From Conoideocrella luteorostrata (Eukaryota; Ascomycota; Sordariomycetes; Hypocreales; Clavicipitaceae): a DNA stretch of 38,363 bases. The position numbers and the translations under genes are program-made. The stretch is from positions 1 to 38,363 of the forward strand of contig JASWJB010000371.1 in assembly GCA_032433595.1 (NCBI GenBank). Reading direction: 5' to 3'. The first letter of the stretch is position 1; every line of letters begins with the position of its first letter. Positions 1 through 10,721 of this stretch are shown in pieces. The notes under the pieces are model-generated. The model was given only the letters and a program-made list of their open reading frames with translations. It was not told the origin of the DNA and did not search any database.

Positions 1-532
1 CTTAAATAGCCATTTAGATAATAGATTTTATTAATGATAAGCTTTAATTACATCTATAGTGGGCGTTCGAATTAAAAGGGTCAATTGGACAATGTGGACG
101 AAATGGCTCAGTTAAACTGTCCCCCGCATGGGGGAGAAGCACGTTGCTGTTTTTAATTAACTAACTAACTAACTACTCCATACGGAGTAACTAACCATCT
201 TTTCCGATTCTGTGTGGCTGACCCCGTCGCGCGCTTATTCGAGCTCGCTCGCGAGTAACATGGCGAAGAAGCGAGCCAGGCTATCCGCCTAGTGGTGACG
301 AGGATGCATGTTGGTTGAATGTCATGGGGGTAGAATGTATGATACGTTGGTCTCATTATTCGACTAACCCGTAGAGTAACCTTTATACATAATTGGAATA
401 TAGCCCTTGAAACAAATCTCGGCTGCTCAAATTCTCGTGTCCATGTAACTCTGCACATTTTTCTGATTTTATAGTATCTTCTTCCACCCCGGAGAGAAGA
501 CAATAGTATTCATAGAGAGGTTGCACAAGCAC
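1..532. other. Intergenic region upstream of the bZIP gene, starting in an AT-rich island
   Basis: No supportable gene. The first 60 bases are AT-rich with many TA dinucleotides, like the islands near 3960-4030 and 26985-27235, which suggests an old RIP-mutated repeat whose main body lies outside the window. CTAA tetranucleotides are repeated near 158-175. They run into an inverted pair of the dispersed heptamer at 174-189, where TACTCC faces TACGGAGTA. The rest is presumably the bZIP promoter; I see no clear TATA box. Confidence 0.5.
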
Positions 533-1405
533 ATGGATCGCAACGACCAACCTACCCGCCAATCCACCGCCGCCACCGTCGCCACCACGCAGCCATCATC
601 TTCAGCCATGACACTGACATCCTTCCCTGCAACAGAGGCGTCTATTCCCACTCCATGGCTAGACCTTCTCGATACCAACGAAGCAAACCATCAGTATGGT
701 GACCATCAATTTCCGGTATGTGCTCTATATGAAATAGAATTAAATTCATGTCAACTCATTTTCTCACCTTCATGTCCCTTTCTAGGGCACTGGCTTCATT
801 CACGATCCAAACTTTCTCCCCTACGCATACACCAGCCCAACCAGCACCGCAAGTGAACCCTCGGTTCTACCGCAACCCCGAGAGCCACAGAATGAAACTC
901 CAAGACCTTCACGACGAAGAGAAAATCGCTACCGGAATGCGCCGCCCGGCGTTCTGTCTGTACGCACCTACACACCTAGCCCACCACCTCTGAAACGTCT
1001 AGCTTGAGCTACCCATGCCTGGATTGTCGACGGATATTGGGTTCAGTATGCTAACGTTTCATGCAGCGCCGTCGAGCACAAAACAGAGCGTCGCAAAGGG
1101 CCTATCGAGAGCGCAAGGAACAGCGCATAAGGGATTTGGAACTACTCCTGGAAGAAGCCAACCGACGGGAACAGACACTCTCAAATGCATACGTGTCTCT
1201 GCAAACTGAATACGAGAGGCTACGTATTGGGCACGAGGGAAACTCCAGCATGCCTCATACTCTTCCAATACCAGATGACATGCCATTGCTGCCAGATCAG
1301 TTCGACCCAGCCATGACGCAGAACACCTCGGATATGGCATCCGATTTCAGCTTTACGCCGGACATGTACGAGTACAATTACAGCAATAATAATGGTCAGC
1401 CTTGA
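533..1405 (+). CDS. bZIP transcription factor (Yap/AP-1-like basic region), three exons
   Basis: Predicted exons are 533-715, 786-959 and 1067-1405, all joined in phase 0, giving 231 residues. The first intron runs from GTATGT to TCTAG. The second starts with GTACGC and has a GCTAAC branch point before GCAG. The third exon opens directly with the basic region RRRAQNRASQRAYRERKEQR, whose NRASQRAYR core matches fungal Yap/Pap1-type bZIP proteins. A leucine zipper (DLELLLEEANRREQTL and onward) follows. The protein should bind DNA as a dimer in the nucleus. Upstream of the basic region are a Ser/Thr/Pro-rich head and an Arg-rich stretch. The tail after the zipper is short, about 60 residues, acidic and Asn/Tyr-rich at its end, and has no Yap1-type cysteine-rich redox domain. 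The target pathway cannot be told. The donor of the second intron is the least certain part of the model. The gene converges on rad52. Confidence 0.82.
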
Positions 1406-1671
1406 AACAGATGCAACTGTTACACACATTTGACGAGCGAGGTGTTGGTGAGCGCTTCATCATGAAAACTTGTAGTTTTTGTCACTCTATTCCAGGTGCT
1501 GGCGCCTGATTATTTCATAGATCATAGAATCCCTCATTAATAGTTTCTTTGAGATCCCTTTGTACCATCAAAACCGCTCAAGGAAAGGAGGAAAAGAGTG
1601 TATCCTCGGCCCAGGCAGAAGTATATACATCATAAAACCACACCATGAAAGACTTACTCCAGTTGTAATCA

Positions 1672-3295
1672 TTATGCCGTTCTTTGTCTCTTGGCATCCA
1701 GTCCATCGCCTGTCAACGTCGCGGCACTTGTGTTATTTGCTTGTGCGCTAGTATTAGCCGGCAAATCAACCAGAGGCGATCTCGTTGTACCAGCGATACC
1801 GGAATCTCCAGCTAAGGATCGCTTCATTGTCGGAGGTTTGTAGCTTCCCCTATTTGCAAGAGGGCTCGCGGGACCGCCCGGTGCACCAATCCTTCGGGTC
1901 TGATCAAGCGATGGATTCGCCAGGGATCCTCTAGTAACTGGCCCTCCTGGTCGAACTGGTGTAAAGCCGACCGCACTTGGTGATGGTGCAGCTGACGACT
2001 GACTAGAAGTTGGTGCAACATGCTGCCCATTTCTGGCAAGTGGTTTGGATGACGAATGATCAATGCCGGGCGTTTTCCTGATAGATGGACTTTCGGCCTT
2101 TGGGTTAAAGACCTGTGAAGATAAGAGCACCGGCTCTTTTACATCGGCGTTTCTTGCAACAGAGCGAGCTGAGAAGAATGTTGCCGTCTCTGCAGCGGGA
2201 TTGGGTACTGGTGGAGCAGGCATATTGTTTGCACCTGGCGAGTCTCTGCTTGGACCGCCAGCATGCGTCTTCCCTGCGTTTGGTGTTTGCGGCGGACGAG
2301 GCCCAGGCCCTCCAGAAACAGATCTTGGTGGCGGTTGGCGGTTCTGACCTTGTGCTTGTACTTGTACTTGAGCCGGTCCAACGGACGGCGGCCTCGACGT
2401 TTGCGCCTGCACGGGGGCAGGATTGGGAAGCATTATTTCATCGGGGTGGCCTTCTCCTGGAACACAGAAGTCGGCCTCGTCGAGTTCTACTGATATTCAG
2501 CTTCGAAGTCTTCTAACCCATCTGAGGAGAGCATACCACCGAGGAAGTCCTCAAAGGACTCCGTAGGGTCAATCTTTACGGCAGCTGGTCCACTGCCACT
2601 CGTACCCTGCCCTGTCATTGTCTCTACAGCCACCATAGCATCCCTCTTGACAAAGTCAGAGTGCCTGTGAAGGTTGTCTTGGTCAAATCGTTTGACAGGC
2701 TGCGCTCTGACTTTCGTGACCTGCTTCACGAAGTCGGCATCATAAATACAGTTACCCAGTACATTGCCAAAACTTCGAAGTGCTCGCTTCATTCCATCCG
2801 TGGTGCCTTCCTTCTTTGCCTTCTCGAACGCCACGGCTTTCCCCTTGGCATTTTCTATTGAGCCATAGCCTATATCTTCATGGTAGGTTCCATCTCGAAG
2901 CGTGATTCGAACAATAACTGACAATCCTATGCTGACACGCTGAGTTTGTGGATTCTCGTCGGCAAAGTCGACTTGGATGTTTTGTATGGACGACGACCAT
3001 CCATTGAAGCCAAAAACCTCATTGGCTAAGCCAATTACTTTTTCGGCCGTCAGGTAATGCACCCGTGAACCACCGGGCCCGGAGCGTGAGGATATGTATT
3101 CCGGCCCTAGTTGTTTATCAAGTTTCGATGCGATCGTAGCAATTTCTTTAGCTGTCCACTCCGCCACTCGAGGCTTGGCTTCCTCGAATGGATTCGCCCA
3201 TGAGGTGTGCTGGTCGCCTGGACTGCTCGGATTATTAGTACGTGAGATCCTGTGTGAGACGTGGCGAGGTGACGGGAGAGAACGCACGCAGGCAT
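1672..3295 (-). CDS. rad52: DNA repair and recombination protein Rad52, three exons
   Basis: Homologous-recombination mediator that anneals single strands and loads Rad51 in the nucleus. Exon 1 is only 8 coding bases (3295-3288), exon 2 is 3222-2537 and exon 3 is 2489-1672. The introns are 3223-3287 (65 bases, branch point CTAAT) and 2490-2536 (47 bases). The joined protein has 503 residues and begins MPAPGDQHTSWANPFEE, the expected fungal Rad52 start. The conserved annealing domain lies at about 40-190 and includes LGPEYISSRSGPGG, YLTAEKVIGLANEVFGFNGW, IGYGSIENAKGKA and TDGMKRALRSFGN. The second splice restores the conserved stretch DFLGVELDEADF...GHPDEIMLP. Beyond it is a long Pro/Ser/Gln-rich tail, consistent with the variable Rad51- and RPA-binding half. 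The protein ends LDAKRQRTA, a basic end typical of fungal Rad52. Its 3' end faces that of the bZIP gene across about 270 bases. Confidence 0.95.
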
Positions 3296-4390
3296 AGTCA
3301 GCCTAGAATCAAAAGTGCTATACTTTCATCCGTTTTCACAATCGAAAAATGGCGGAGCAAGCACTGTCAGTTCATGAAGTGGTCATCAATGAAAAACGAA
3401 CTGATGTTTCCACCAGGGATAATATGGGATATGGGTACGTGGTTATTTAGGTGTCTGAAATGCACCTGCCTCGCCAGTCGCGTCTGAGTGCTTGTGTGGC
3501 AGTCGCGTCCGACGCCTTCAACGGGTGGGCACGTGACGAGCATCATCCTAGCCAGAAGAGATCCTTTTAGTTCACATATCCCCAGACCAAATTCCTCTCG
3601 GTAAGAGCCGCGGCCCCACTAGGATGAGATGGGCTGTTTTCGTAGCAATCTCGCCACCACTTCTCACGTTTATTCACATTTACTTACAACGCATTGTAGA
3701 GCCCTAATAGTGAACCAGAAACCGGACACAAGGGTGATTAATGGCGCAGGAGACCAGTGAAACAACAGACCTTCAAAGCGTCACGGCTGGTCCGCGGAGA
3801 TACCAAGAGCCTCGACAAGGGGTGGTGCCCCGCACAGGTCATAGGAGATGCTCGTGAGGCCCTCTCGGTATTACGACTCCCACAATTCCCCATGATTAAA
3901 GTGCAGTAGGCCTTTAGTGATTACAGACGTAGTGTGATTTCGGCATAGCATGAAAGTACAAGAGCTTCTTATTAGTACGCAAAATTTATAGGTAAATTAA
4001 GTAGCTTTAATGTAGTATAGGCTATTTATTAGCTACAAACACTGAGAACATCGACGAAGTATCAAGAACGTCGAAGGTATGCATTCAAAAAGTACCGCGC
4101 TAAATACACGGGGAAGACAATACAGAACGAATGAAAAATGGTAGTAACAGCAAACGACATGATAAATCCCATATTCATCCGGATCGCGGTGTTGGGATAC
4201 CACAAAGATAAAATCAAGCAACAAAACTCCATTCCATCCAGTTGCGGATGAATTAAAAAACTCCCGAGTCTATGCGGCCTTGAATGCAAGAGAGAGGTCG
4301 TCATCATGTGTCGTGAAATTGTTGTCCGCGGTGTTGTCACCAAGGACAAGATGTAATTGATTTCTGTAGAAATGTGTTGCGCAGATATTT
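3296..4390. other. Intergenic region between rad52 (5' side) and sts1 (3' side)
   Basis: No convincing gene in 1.1 kb. It holds the rad52 promoter at the left and the sts1 3' untranslated region at the right. Positions 3960-4030 form a short AT-rich patch rich in TTA/TAA, resembling a RIP relic. Two overlapping minus-strand open frames at 4033-4397 have no recognisable domain and biased low-information content, so I treat them as sts1 3' UTR. Confidence 0.5.
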
Positions 4391-5415
4391 TCACCAAGGT
4401 CCAACGCGCACAGGAGGGCCATAGGCACCGGACATGAGCTGATTCAGGATAGAATTTTGTTCGGCAGGATTACCCGAGGAATTGGGGCCCGAACCCATCC
4501 AACCAATGCTGTTTGCCATTACTGATATGGCTGAGCTGAGACGTCCTCCTGACTGCTCGTTGTGATGAGCTAATCTCTGGTCCCAGCCTCCCGAATGCAA
4601 GTTGATGCCTCCGCCTCGTTTGCCAGCCTCAGAAATGACCAACGCCCATGCCTTTGAGATCTCGTCATACGCATTCTCCTTGTGGTGGCGATAGGCTTGA
4701 GGTTCCCAGTCAGGGAGTTCGTGAATAAGCTTGGTGGCATCGTCAAGGAACTGTAGGGACTTGGTCGGTTGTGTCTCGTTTGGCGGAAGATATTGCGGTG
4801 TGAAGTCGGAGAGTGCGTCAATGAGCGCCACCAAAGGCTCCTTAACGCGGTAGTAGGTGTATTCGGCACTGGATTCACCGTACGGCACGGCTTCATTCAG
4901 CTTTCTTTGGTAGCCCTGTAAAACATGCACAGCCGAAGACACGGAAGGACGAGGAGCTTCACTGACAACGTCCTCGCGGATATCCGAATGAAGTTCACAT
5001 ATTCGCTCCAGTACAGACCGTAGTTGGCTGGCGTCGAGGGTCTCCAGTAGTCGAGGTAGAGCAAGTGGTCGGCCAATAATTTCGTTTGATCTGACTTTTT
5101 TCGATGGGCGAGCAAGCGTTCTAGAAGAGATGGCGGGAGAACTCAGTGGTGACATGGTTTCGTCTCCATCTTCATCCGCCTTTCGTTTTCTGTTTGCCAT
5201 GCCTGACAGCGGCGAGACTATGTGTGCAGCGTCAATAAAACAAGATGCCAAGCAAAGAGCCTGAAGCTGGTTTCCGCCACCGGTGATACTATACCAAACG
5301 GCGACAGAGGATATGGTTTTTAGGGTATCAACATACCGGGTCGCTGAGGAGAAAAACGAGGGGTTTCGTGATAATGAGGGAAAACTGGTGGTTGCGGCGA
5401 TAGCAAAGCGTTCAT
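4391..5415 (-). CDS. sts1: Tethering factor for nuclear proteasome Sts1/Cut8, two exons
   Basis: Sts1 (Cut8 in fission yeast) anchors the 26S proteasome at the nuclear envelope and is needed for nuclear protein turnover and chromosome segregation. Exon 1 is 5415-5337, the intron is 5203-5336 (134 bases, GTATGT to CAG) and exon 2 is 5202-4391, giving 296 residues. The short first exon supplies the conserved start MNALLSPQPPVFPHYHETPR, which continues at the splice into RPGMANRKRKADEDGDE, the usual fungal Sts1 N-terminus with a basic NLS-like cluster. The core has the six-helix features expected of the family: the LPRLLETLDASQLRSVL segment, YTYYRVKEPLVALIDALSDF, FLDDATKLIHELPDW and AYDEISKAWALVISEAGKRGG. 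A start at 5167 inside exon 2 would lose the conserved head, so the two-exon model is preferred. The upstream region is shared, divergently, with nop13. Confidence 0.92.
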
Positions 5416-8300
5416 CGTGAGATTGGCCGGTCGGCCGAGGCTGAACGGCTCAGAAGTGTCGGCCGAGGACGGTGCCCAAATTTGCTCGAGACACGCAGGC
5501 CGAAAGGTGGAAGCAAAAGATATCCGTAACGCAGCGAGTTGCTCCTATAAAGAGAATTATTAGGTCAATGTGGATGGAGAGAGATTGTGCTGTTACGGCT
5601 AGACGGTGAGCTGAGAAGCAGAGGGAGGGAAAAAAAAAAGCAAAGGAAGGGGCAGAACAGAATGAGGAGACGTGGGACTGGATGGGATTGTGACGGATGG
5701 ACCAGTTGACGGTCTTTGGCTGCTGGTTGGGCAGCTGGGCTCAGGGAACAGGCCCGGCATTACGCAGCATTTTGATGGTGCAGGCTCAGAACGCTTGCAC
5801 CGGATGGAACCAAAGCACAGATCCGCCCAGGGGGGTGGTCTGGCGCCACTGGTTTGGATGGGGCCAAGATGGGAGGACGACTGGTCCCAAGGCCATGTGG
5901 TCCAGCCGCTGTGGACCAACCACTTCAGGCTCTGATTGTCGATTGTCGGCACAACTGTTACCTGCACAAACGCACCGAGACCATGAGGGAACAAAAGGTC
6001 GCTGAAGCCGCAGATTGGCAACACAGAACAGCTGGCTTTGATCAGCCTCCGCCCTGCACTCCCAAAGCACGCATTACGGAGTACACGGGCCAACAATATT
6101 CAATCATCTTCAACTGCCATTATTGTACAAAACACCCACCACACGTGATGGCTAGGGCGTGCTGGCGTGGCGCCGGCACTAGGGAAGTGTCGCGAGGGTG
6201 CAAGTACTATATATGCCAATGGAGCCTCCGACCTGGTCGTCTAGGTGCCACCTCTAGTTGCCATCTGTAGACATAGTGGCCCATTAGCTGCCTTAGCGTG
6301 CTGGAGAGCAGCAAAGCTCCTCAAGATCATCAGTACGTACCAGCAGCAAACCGCCGTTGCGGTGCTTATCAACTGGTCCAGCCGGACCAGGCAAGGGCTA
6401 GAAATCTACCTTTTGCTGGAGCTCTTGCCACAGTTGGCCGCCACAGCAGGTCATTGCGGATGGTGTAGTGCCCCATAGGCCGTCCACCAGTCATATTTTC
6501 GCCGTCCGCCCAACTCGAAAGCCAATTCCCAAGCCAATTCCTGTGTCCCAGAGACAGTGGCGCGTGAGGTACAATGCCGCCGAACCCAAATAATAAAGGT
6601 AAAAAGCAGCGCGCACATAGTTATTAATAAGTCCAAAAAGCATCTTTCGCCCTTGGGCACTGGAGGCTAAGAATGCAGCTATTTTCTACGTTTTACCGCT
6701 AATCCATTGGGCGAAAGCTGGTCCTTGGCCAATGCGCCGCAGTACTTCGGCTCCGTACGCAGATGCTACTCCGCACTCCGTCGGTACTCCATCACGGTTT
6801 CGAAGTTCTTTTGCTCTTTCAGTTGGGCTGTGCTGCACAAGCGTTTTTATGGAAATCTTGTGCCAGGAGCAGCGACATGACACCGCAGAATTCACGTCTG
6901 AGTTCATAATGCTACCCGGTCCTTCTTCGGCTCCAGCTCTAAATCGCCAATTCCCCAGGCCAGGCAAGTATTGCGTCGAGGACTTGGTAGCAGTGACAGC
7001 AAAATACGGAGCAGGTCCGGCGCCTATTCCAAACGTCATTCTATTGCGACAGCGACCCGACACTCCATCATGCACAACATTGGAATGCTTACTACAGAGT
7101 ACGGAGTAGAGCAGCTTGGCAGCCCACCTTCACCTTGCAGTATGTCTCAGTCGCATGGTCTGACCTGAGATGTTGTGTACGACAAGCACACAGAAGCAGG
7201 CGCCAGGCCCTCTGCAGTACAAGCTACAGCATGTCATTTCGATTTCAGACGTGCCCTTGCGTCGATAGTTGATACGCCGCACTTTGCATTAGATCTATCA
7301 ACATCTTGGTTCATATTAGACGCAAACAAGTAGGGGGCCGGAAATTATTGTTGCGACTGATCTCGATGCATGTGCCTAGCAAGGTGCTTTTTGGGGGATT
7401 ACTATGCTCGACGCAATTCGACAAGTCCAGACGAATGGCAATGGGTCGCTAGCCGCCAAGGCCAATATCGGCAGTTATGCGTTTTGTGTCAATGGTCACT
7501 ATCACGCTGCCACGTCTTGGAATCACGTCTTGGAAATGTTCTCCAGCAGCAAGTCACTTCTCGACGAATGGTACCACCTTCGCCAGCCACGGGAGACATC
7601 GATGCGACGGCGGCTGAGGCCCTGCTTTGGATCTCTTTGTTTGCTCTTTATGCAACGGTCCAGCACGCACAAAGCGGATGCGGGCCTCTTTCTGTTCATC
7701 ATGGCATCGACTCGATTGCCGTCTCGGGTTACCCAAGAGAGCCAACTGCCCAGTTTGACAGTGATTTCAAACCCGATAACCTCGTACGAATTGTGACGTT
7801 AAATTGTCCTGCAAGGGCATTGCGCACCCCCCTTGGTGTCAATGTACCCAAGTCGCTCGTAATCTAGTTTGTTGATTTATTTATACAATAGTACGGTGTG
7901 ATACGATATTAGACACCTTGAGGGCATCTTTCCCTACAGCATGTTAATCCAGAACAGACTGGTTTCCATCGTCTGATTTCCAACTGCAGGGCAAGAAAGA
8001 ACCTGTGTGGATGAGGGGACGGAATTCGAGCCTCACTGCCTCCTCACATGGACACCATCCCCACTTGGTGTCGGACCCCTCCCGCTGAGGATCCACCATT
8101 GCGGCTGCGTATCGATATCGACGATAGCGGGCAATTAAAAAAATTCTGGCAGTCGACGCGAGCTTTTACTCGGTTAGAATTGAAAGGCAGCAACATCCAG
8201 AGCGCTTTCACTACCATTAGCCATTGTTCTACAAGCCACTTTTCCCCTCTCCCTTTGTTTTAGCTTCCCATCAAGGCCAGGGAATAATTGTGTGGCGACC
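5416..8300. other. 2.9 kb intergenic region between divergent sts1 and nop13
   Basis: I find no gene I can support. Several open frames of 60-165 codons overlap in different frames around 5600-6300 and 6690-7870, but none has a recognisable domain, splice structure or consistent coding character. Exact TACGGAG/CTCCGTA heptamers occur at 6075, 6751 and 7100, with decayed copies near 6768-6790. A perfect 7-base-arm inverted repeat, CTGGTCC-AGCC-GGACCAG, lies at 6373-6390. A TATATA run followed by CCAAT is seen near 6208-6220, with no gene assignable to it. The right end is the nop13 promoter. Confidence 0.45.
6373..6390. repeat. Short perfect inverted repeat (7-base arms, 4-base loop)
   Basis: The sequence CTGGTCCAGCCGGACCAG can form a small hairpin with fully complementary 7-base arms. 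It lies in a gene-free region, with no U-tract to suggest a terminator. It could be a binding site for a dimeric factor or may be chance. Confidence 0.3.
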
Positions 8301-9512
8301 ATGGCGACAACTGAAGAACAACCTGCACAGCAGGACGGCTGCGACATCGCTGCAACAAAGCGAAAGAACTTGGACGAAATCGAAGTAGATCTTGCCCTCC
8401 CCGAACCACCATCCAAGAGAGCCCGCCGTGCTCTGAAAAAGGGCAAGGTCCTCCCGCCAAAGAACGACAGCGGCGACGAAAAAAACAAAGATGATGCAGA
8501 GGCAGACGGGGAGAAGAAGGACGGCAAGGACAAGGCACGGTCAGAACATGGTGTTTGGATTGGCAACATGCCCTTCACGGTCACAGCAACCGAGTTGAAA
8601 CAGTGGCTCGTTGACAACTCTGGCGGCGTGATCACTGACGAATCCATAACGAGAATAAAGATACCCACGTCGAAGGACCCCGGCCGAGACAAGAGCCAAA
8701 AGCCTGCCAACAAGGGCTTTGCATACGTGGATTTCGCCGAAATCGGCCCCAAGGTCGCTGCCATTGCCTTGTCAGAAACGGACCTGGGTCACCGTAAACT
8801 CCTCATCAAGGATTCCAAATCTTTCGAGGGCCGGCCAGCCAAGGAAAAGGAGCCTGAGGCGGTCGAGGCCGGCCCGGATGGCAAGCTCCGACGAGCCGGG
8901 CAGAAGGGAGAGACAGACCCCAACGCCAGCAGGAAAGTGTTCGTCGGCAATATGAGCTTCAAGACGACAGAGGAGGATGTGCACCGCAACTTTGAAAAGT
9001 GCGGAGAAATTGACTGGGTCAAGGTCGCCACGTTTGAGGACACTGGCAAGTGCAAAGGCTACGGTTGGGTCAAGTTTAGAGAGCCCGAGGCAGCTGCGTG
9101 GGCCGTCAAGGGCTTTGTTAAGGTCAAGGAAGCAGTCGAGACAGAGGAGGACTTTAAGGACGGGGAAGATGCCGACGACGACAAGAAACAAGACGGCCAG
9201 CAGCAGAAGCAGTTCAAGACGAGAAAGTGGTGGGTGAACCGTATGCTAGGTCGAGAACTTAAGCTGGAGCTAGCCGAGGATGACCAATCTAGGTACAAGA
9301 AGCGTTTCGGCAAGGACGCACCAAAGAGACAGGACGCAGATGGTGGCGACAAGAAGAACAAGTTCTCACAAGGGCGGAAACCAAAGTCAAGAGATGAGGG
9401 CGCAGGTGGTGGCCAACCGGCGAAGCCCATCAAGGAGGCTTCTGATATTCAAGTCGCGAGACTGACTGGAGCGGTGGTGAAGCACACGGGCACCAAGACG
9501 ACATTTGATTAG
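8301..9512 (+). CDS. nop13: Nucleolar RNA-binding protein Nop13-like, two RRM domains
   Basis: Single exon of 403 residues. The first ATG is at 8301; an in-frame GTG nine bases earlier is not a credible eukaryotic start. RRM1 spans about 83-172 with RNP2 VWIGNM (85-90) and RNP1 KGFAYVDF (138-145). RRM2 starts at about 211 with RNP2 VFVGNM (213-218) and RNP1 KGYGWVKF (252-259). Between RRM1 and RRM2 lies a charged linker. The N-terminus is Lys/Glu-rich with an NLS-like KRARRALKKGK segment, and RRM2 is followed by a Lys/Asp/Gln-rich tail, as in budding-yeast Nop13 and Nop12, which act in pre-rRNA processing. A conserved motif, KWWVNRMLGRELKLELAEDD, follows RRM2 and is typical of this fungal family. 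Assignment to Nop13 rather than another nucleolar RRM protein rests on this domain order and the N-terminal basic head. Confidence 0.85.
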   Translation: MATTEEQPAQQDGCDIAATKRKNLDEIEVDLALPEPPSKRARRALKKGKVLPPKNDSGDEKNKDDAEADGEKKDGKDKARSEHGVWIGNMPFTVTATELKQWLVDNSGGVITDESITRIKIPTSKDPGRDKSQKPANKGFAYVDFAEIGPKVAAIALSETDLGHRKLLIKDSKSFEGRPAKEKEPEAVEAGPDGKLRRAGQKGETDPNASRKVFVGNMSFKTTEEDVHRNFEKCGEIDWVKVATFEDTGKCKGYGWVKFREPEAAAWAVKGFVKVKEAVETEEDFKDGEDADDDKKQDGQQQKQFKTRKWWVNRMLGRELKLELAEDDQSRYKKRFGKDAPKRQDADGGDKKNKFSQGRKPKSRDEGAGGGQPAKPIKEASDIQVARLTGAVVKHTGTKTTFD

Positions 9513-9892
9513 ATGGTGTCGGTTTGTATTTCCTTCATGAGTTTGGGTGTATAGGTGTATATAAATATTTATGAGCGAAACTGCACTGCGAACTCCGTAT
9601 GCCTCTGAATAAGACTATGATATTTGCCAAAACGCAGATGGGGCAGAAGTTGTGTGTAAGTCGGATGAGCGGAGGAGCGTGGCGGGTTGATCTCATCCCC
9701 GCACGCAATCATCATGGGGGGCAGCATTTTGGCGGCTGTGACGTCGACTATTCACCAGCGACCATCTCAGACTCACAAAGCCAACAACTATTCCAACACC
9801 CATCTAATTCCGATCTGGAGAGCAAACCAAAGCATAATCTTACGTCTCGACCCATAGTCAATTTCTCATAAAAAAGCAAATTCACCATCATC
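9513..9892. other. Intergenic region between nop13 and the DsbA-like gene
   Basis: It holds the nop13 3' untranslated region, with a TATAAATATTT stretch near 9558-9569 that could serve in 3' end formation, and the promoter of the next gene. One exact CTCCGTA heptamer lies at 9593. No additional gene is visible. Confidence 0.5.
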
Positions 9893-10721
9893 ATGTACGA
9901 TTCCCAAGTCACATTCACATTCGACACCATCTGTCCATGGTAAGCAATTCACCAAGGCCAAGGAAAACCCTCGCCTCACATTACAATTCGCATATCTCGT
10001 CCCTTCACACCGTCGAACAAGCCCAAACTAATTCCATCACAGGACATACCTAGCCAAAAAAAGGTAGCTCACCACCATCGAAAAAACAGTTCAAAGATGC
10101 CCACACTAACCACACACACACAGGCTAGAGCAAGCCCTCGCGCAAATGTCATCATCTCCCGACGTCTCCTTCACACTGCACTTCCAGCCCTTCCAGCTGT
10201 TCCCTGACTTCCCCAATTCAGCCGACAAGCAAGCATGGTGCCTCCATGAGAAGCACCTGGACAATGAAACCGCCCAGTTAGCCTACCAGGAGCACATGAA
10301 CCAGCTCTTTGAGCCGCTCGGCATTAAACTTAACTTCGAGGGCCGCATGGGCAACACCCTCCACGCGCACCGCGTGGTTCAGCATATGCAGGAAGAGAAA
10401 GGGCCGGAGGTGGCGTCTAAATTGGTGGAGGGGCTTTACCGACGGTACTTTTTGGAGGCAAAGCACCCTTCTGCGGATGATACCCTTGTGGAGGCGTGCA
10501 TGGAGGCCGGGGTGGACGAGGCGGAGGCGAAGGAGATTGTGGGCGATAAGGAGAAGCACGCGAGGGAGGTAAGACAGCTTCTGAGGAACGTGGCTATGGA
10601 CGTGGATGCCGTGCCGGTGGTGGTGGTGGAAGGGAAGAGAAGGGATGTTACGCTAACAGGGGCGAAGGAGGTGAAGGACTATGTTAAGGCGATGGAGACG
10701 GTTATCAAGGAGAGCAAGTAG
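9893..10721 (+). CDS. DsbA/FrnE-family thioredoxin-fold protein, three exons with a 21-base microexon
   Basis: Exons are 9893-9939, 10043-10063 (21 bases) and 10124-10721, giving 221 residues. All junctions are GT-AG, and the phases (2, then 2) fuse cleanly to DTICPWTYLAKKRLEQALAQ. This is the beta1-alpha1 start of the DsbA-like (FrnE/2-hydroxychromene-2-carboxylate isomerase type) fold. Family landmarks follow: FTLHFQPFQLFPDFP, an inserted helical region with the NTLHAHRVVQHMQEEKG segment, and VPVVVVEGKRRDVTLTGAKEV, the cis-proline region and final strands. The active-site motif at 14-17 is CPWT rather than CPWC, so disulfide exchange would have to work with one cysteine; related fungal proteins often show this. 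It could be a glutathione-dependent isomerase or oxidoreductase; the substrate is unknown. No signal peptide is seen, so it is probably cytosolic. Confidence 0.88.

Noticed and set aside
5599..6096. 165-codon minus-strand frame rich in Pro, Ser and Trp
   Set aside because: Several frames on both strands are open here at once, which reflects composition. No family was recognised.
7370..7867. Two overlapping plus-strand frames of 165 and 130 codons (7370-7867 and 7404-7796)
   Set aside because: They overlap in different frames, show no domain or signal peptide, and nothing favours one over the other. They are probably chance frames in a GC-balanced spacer.
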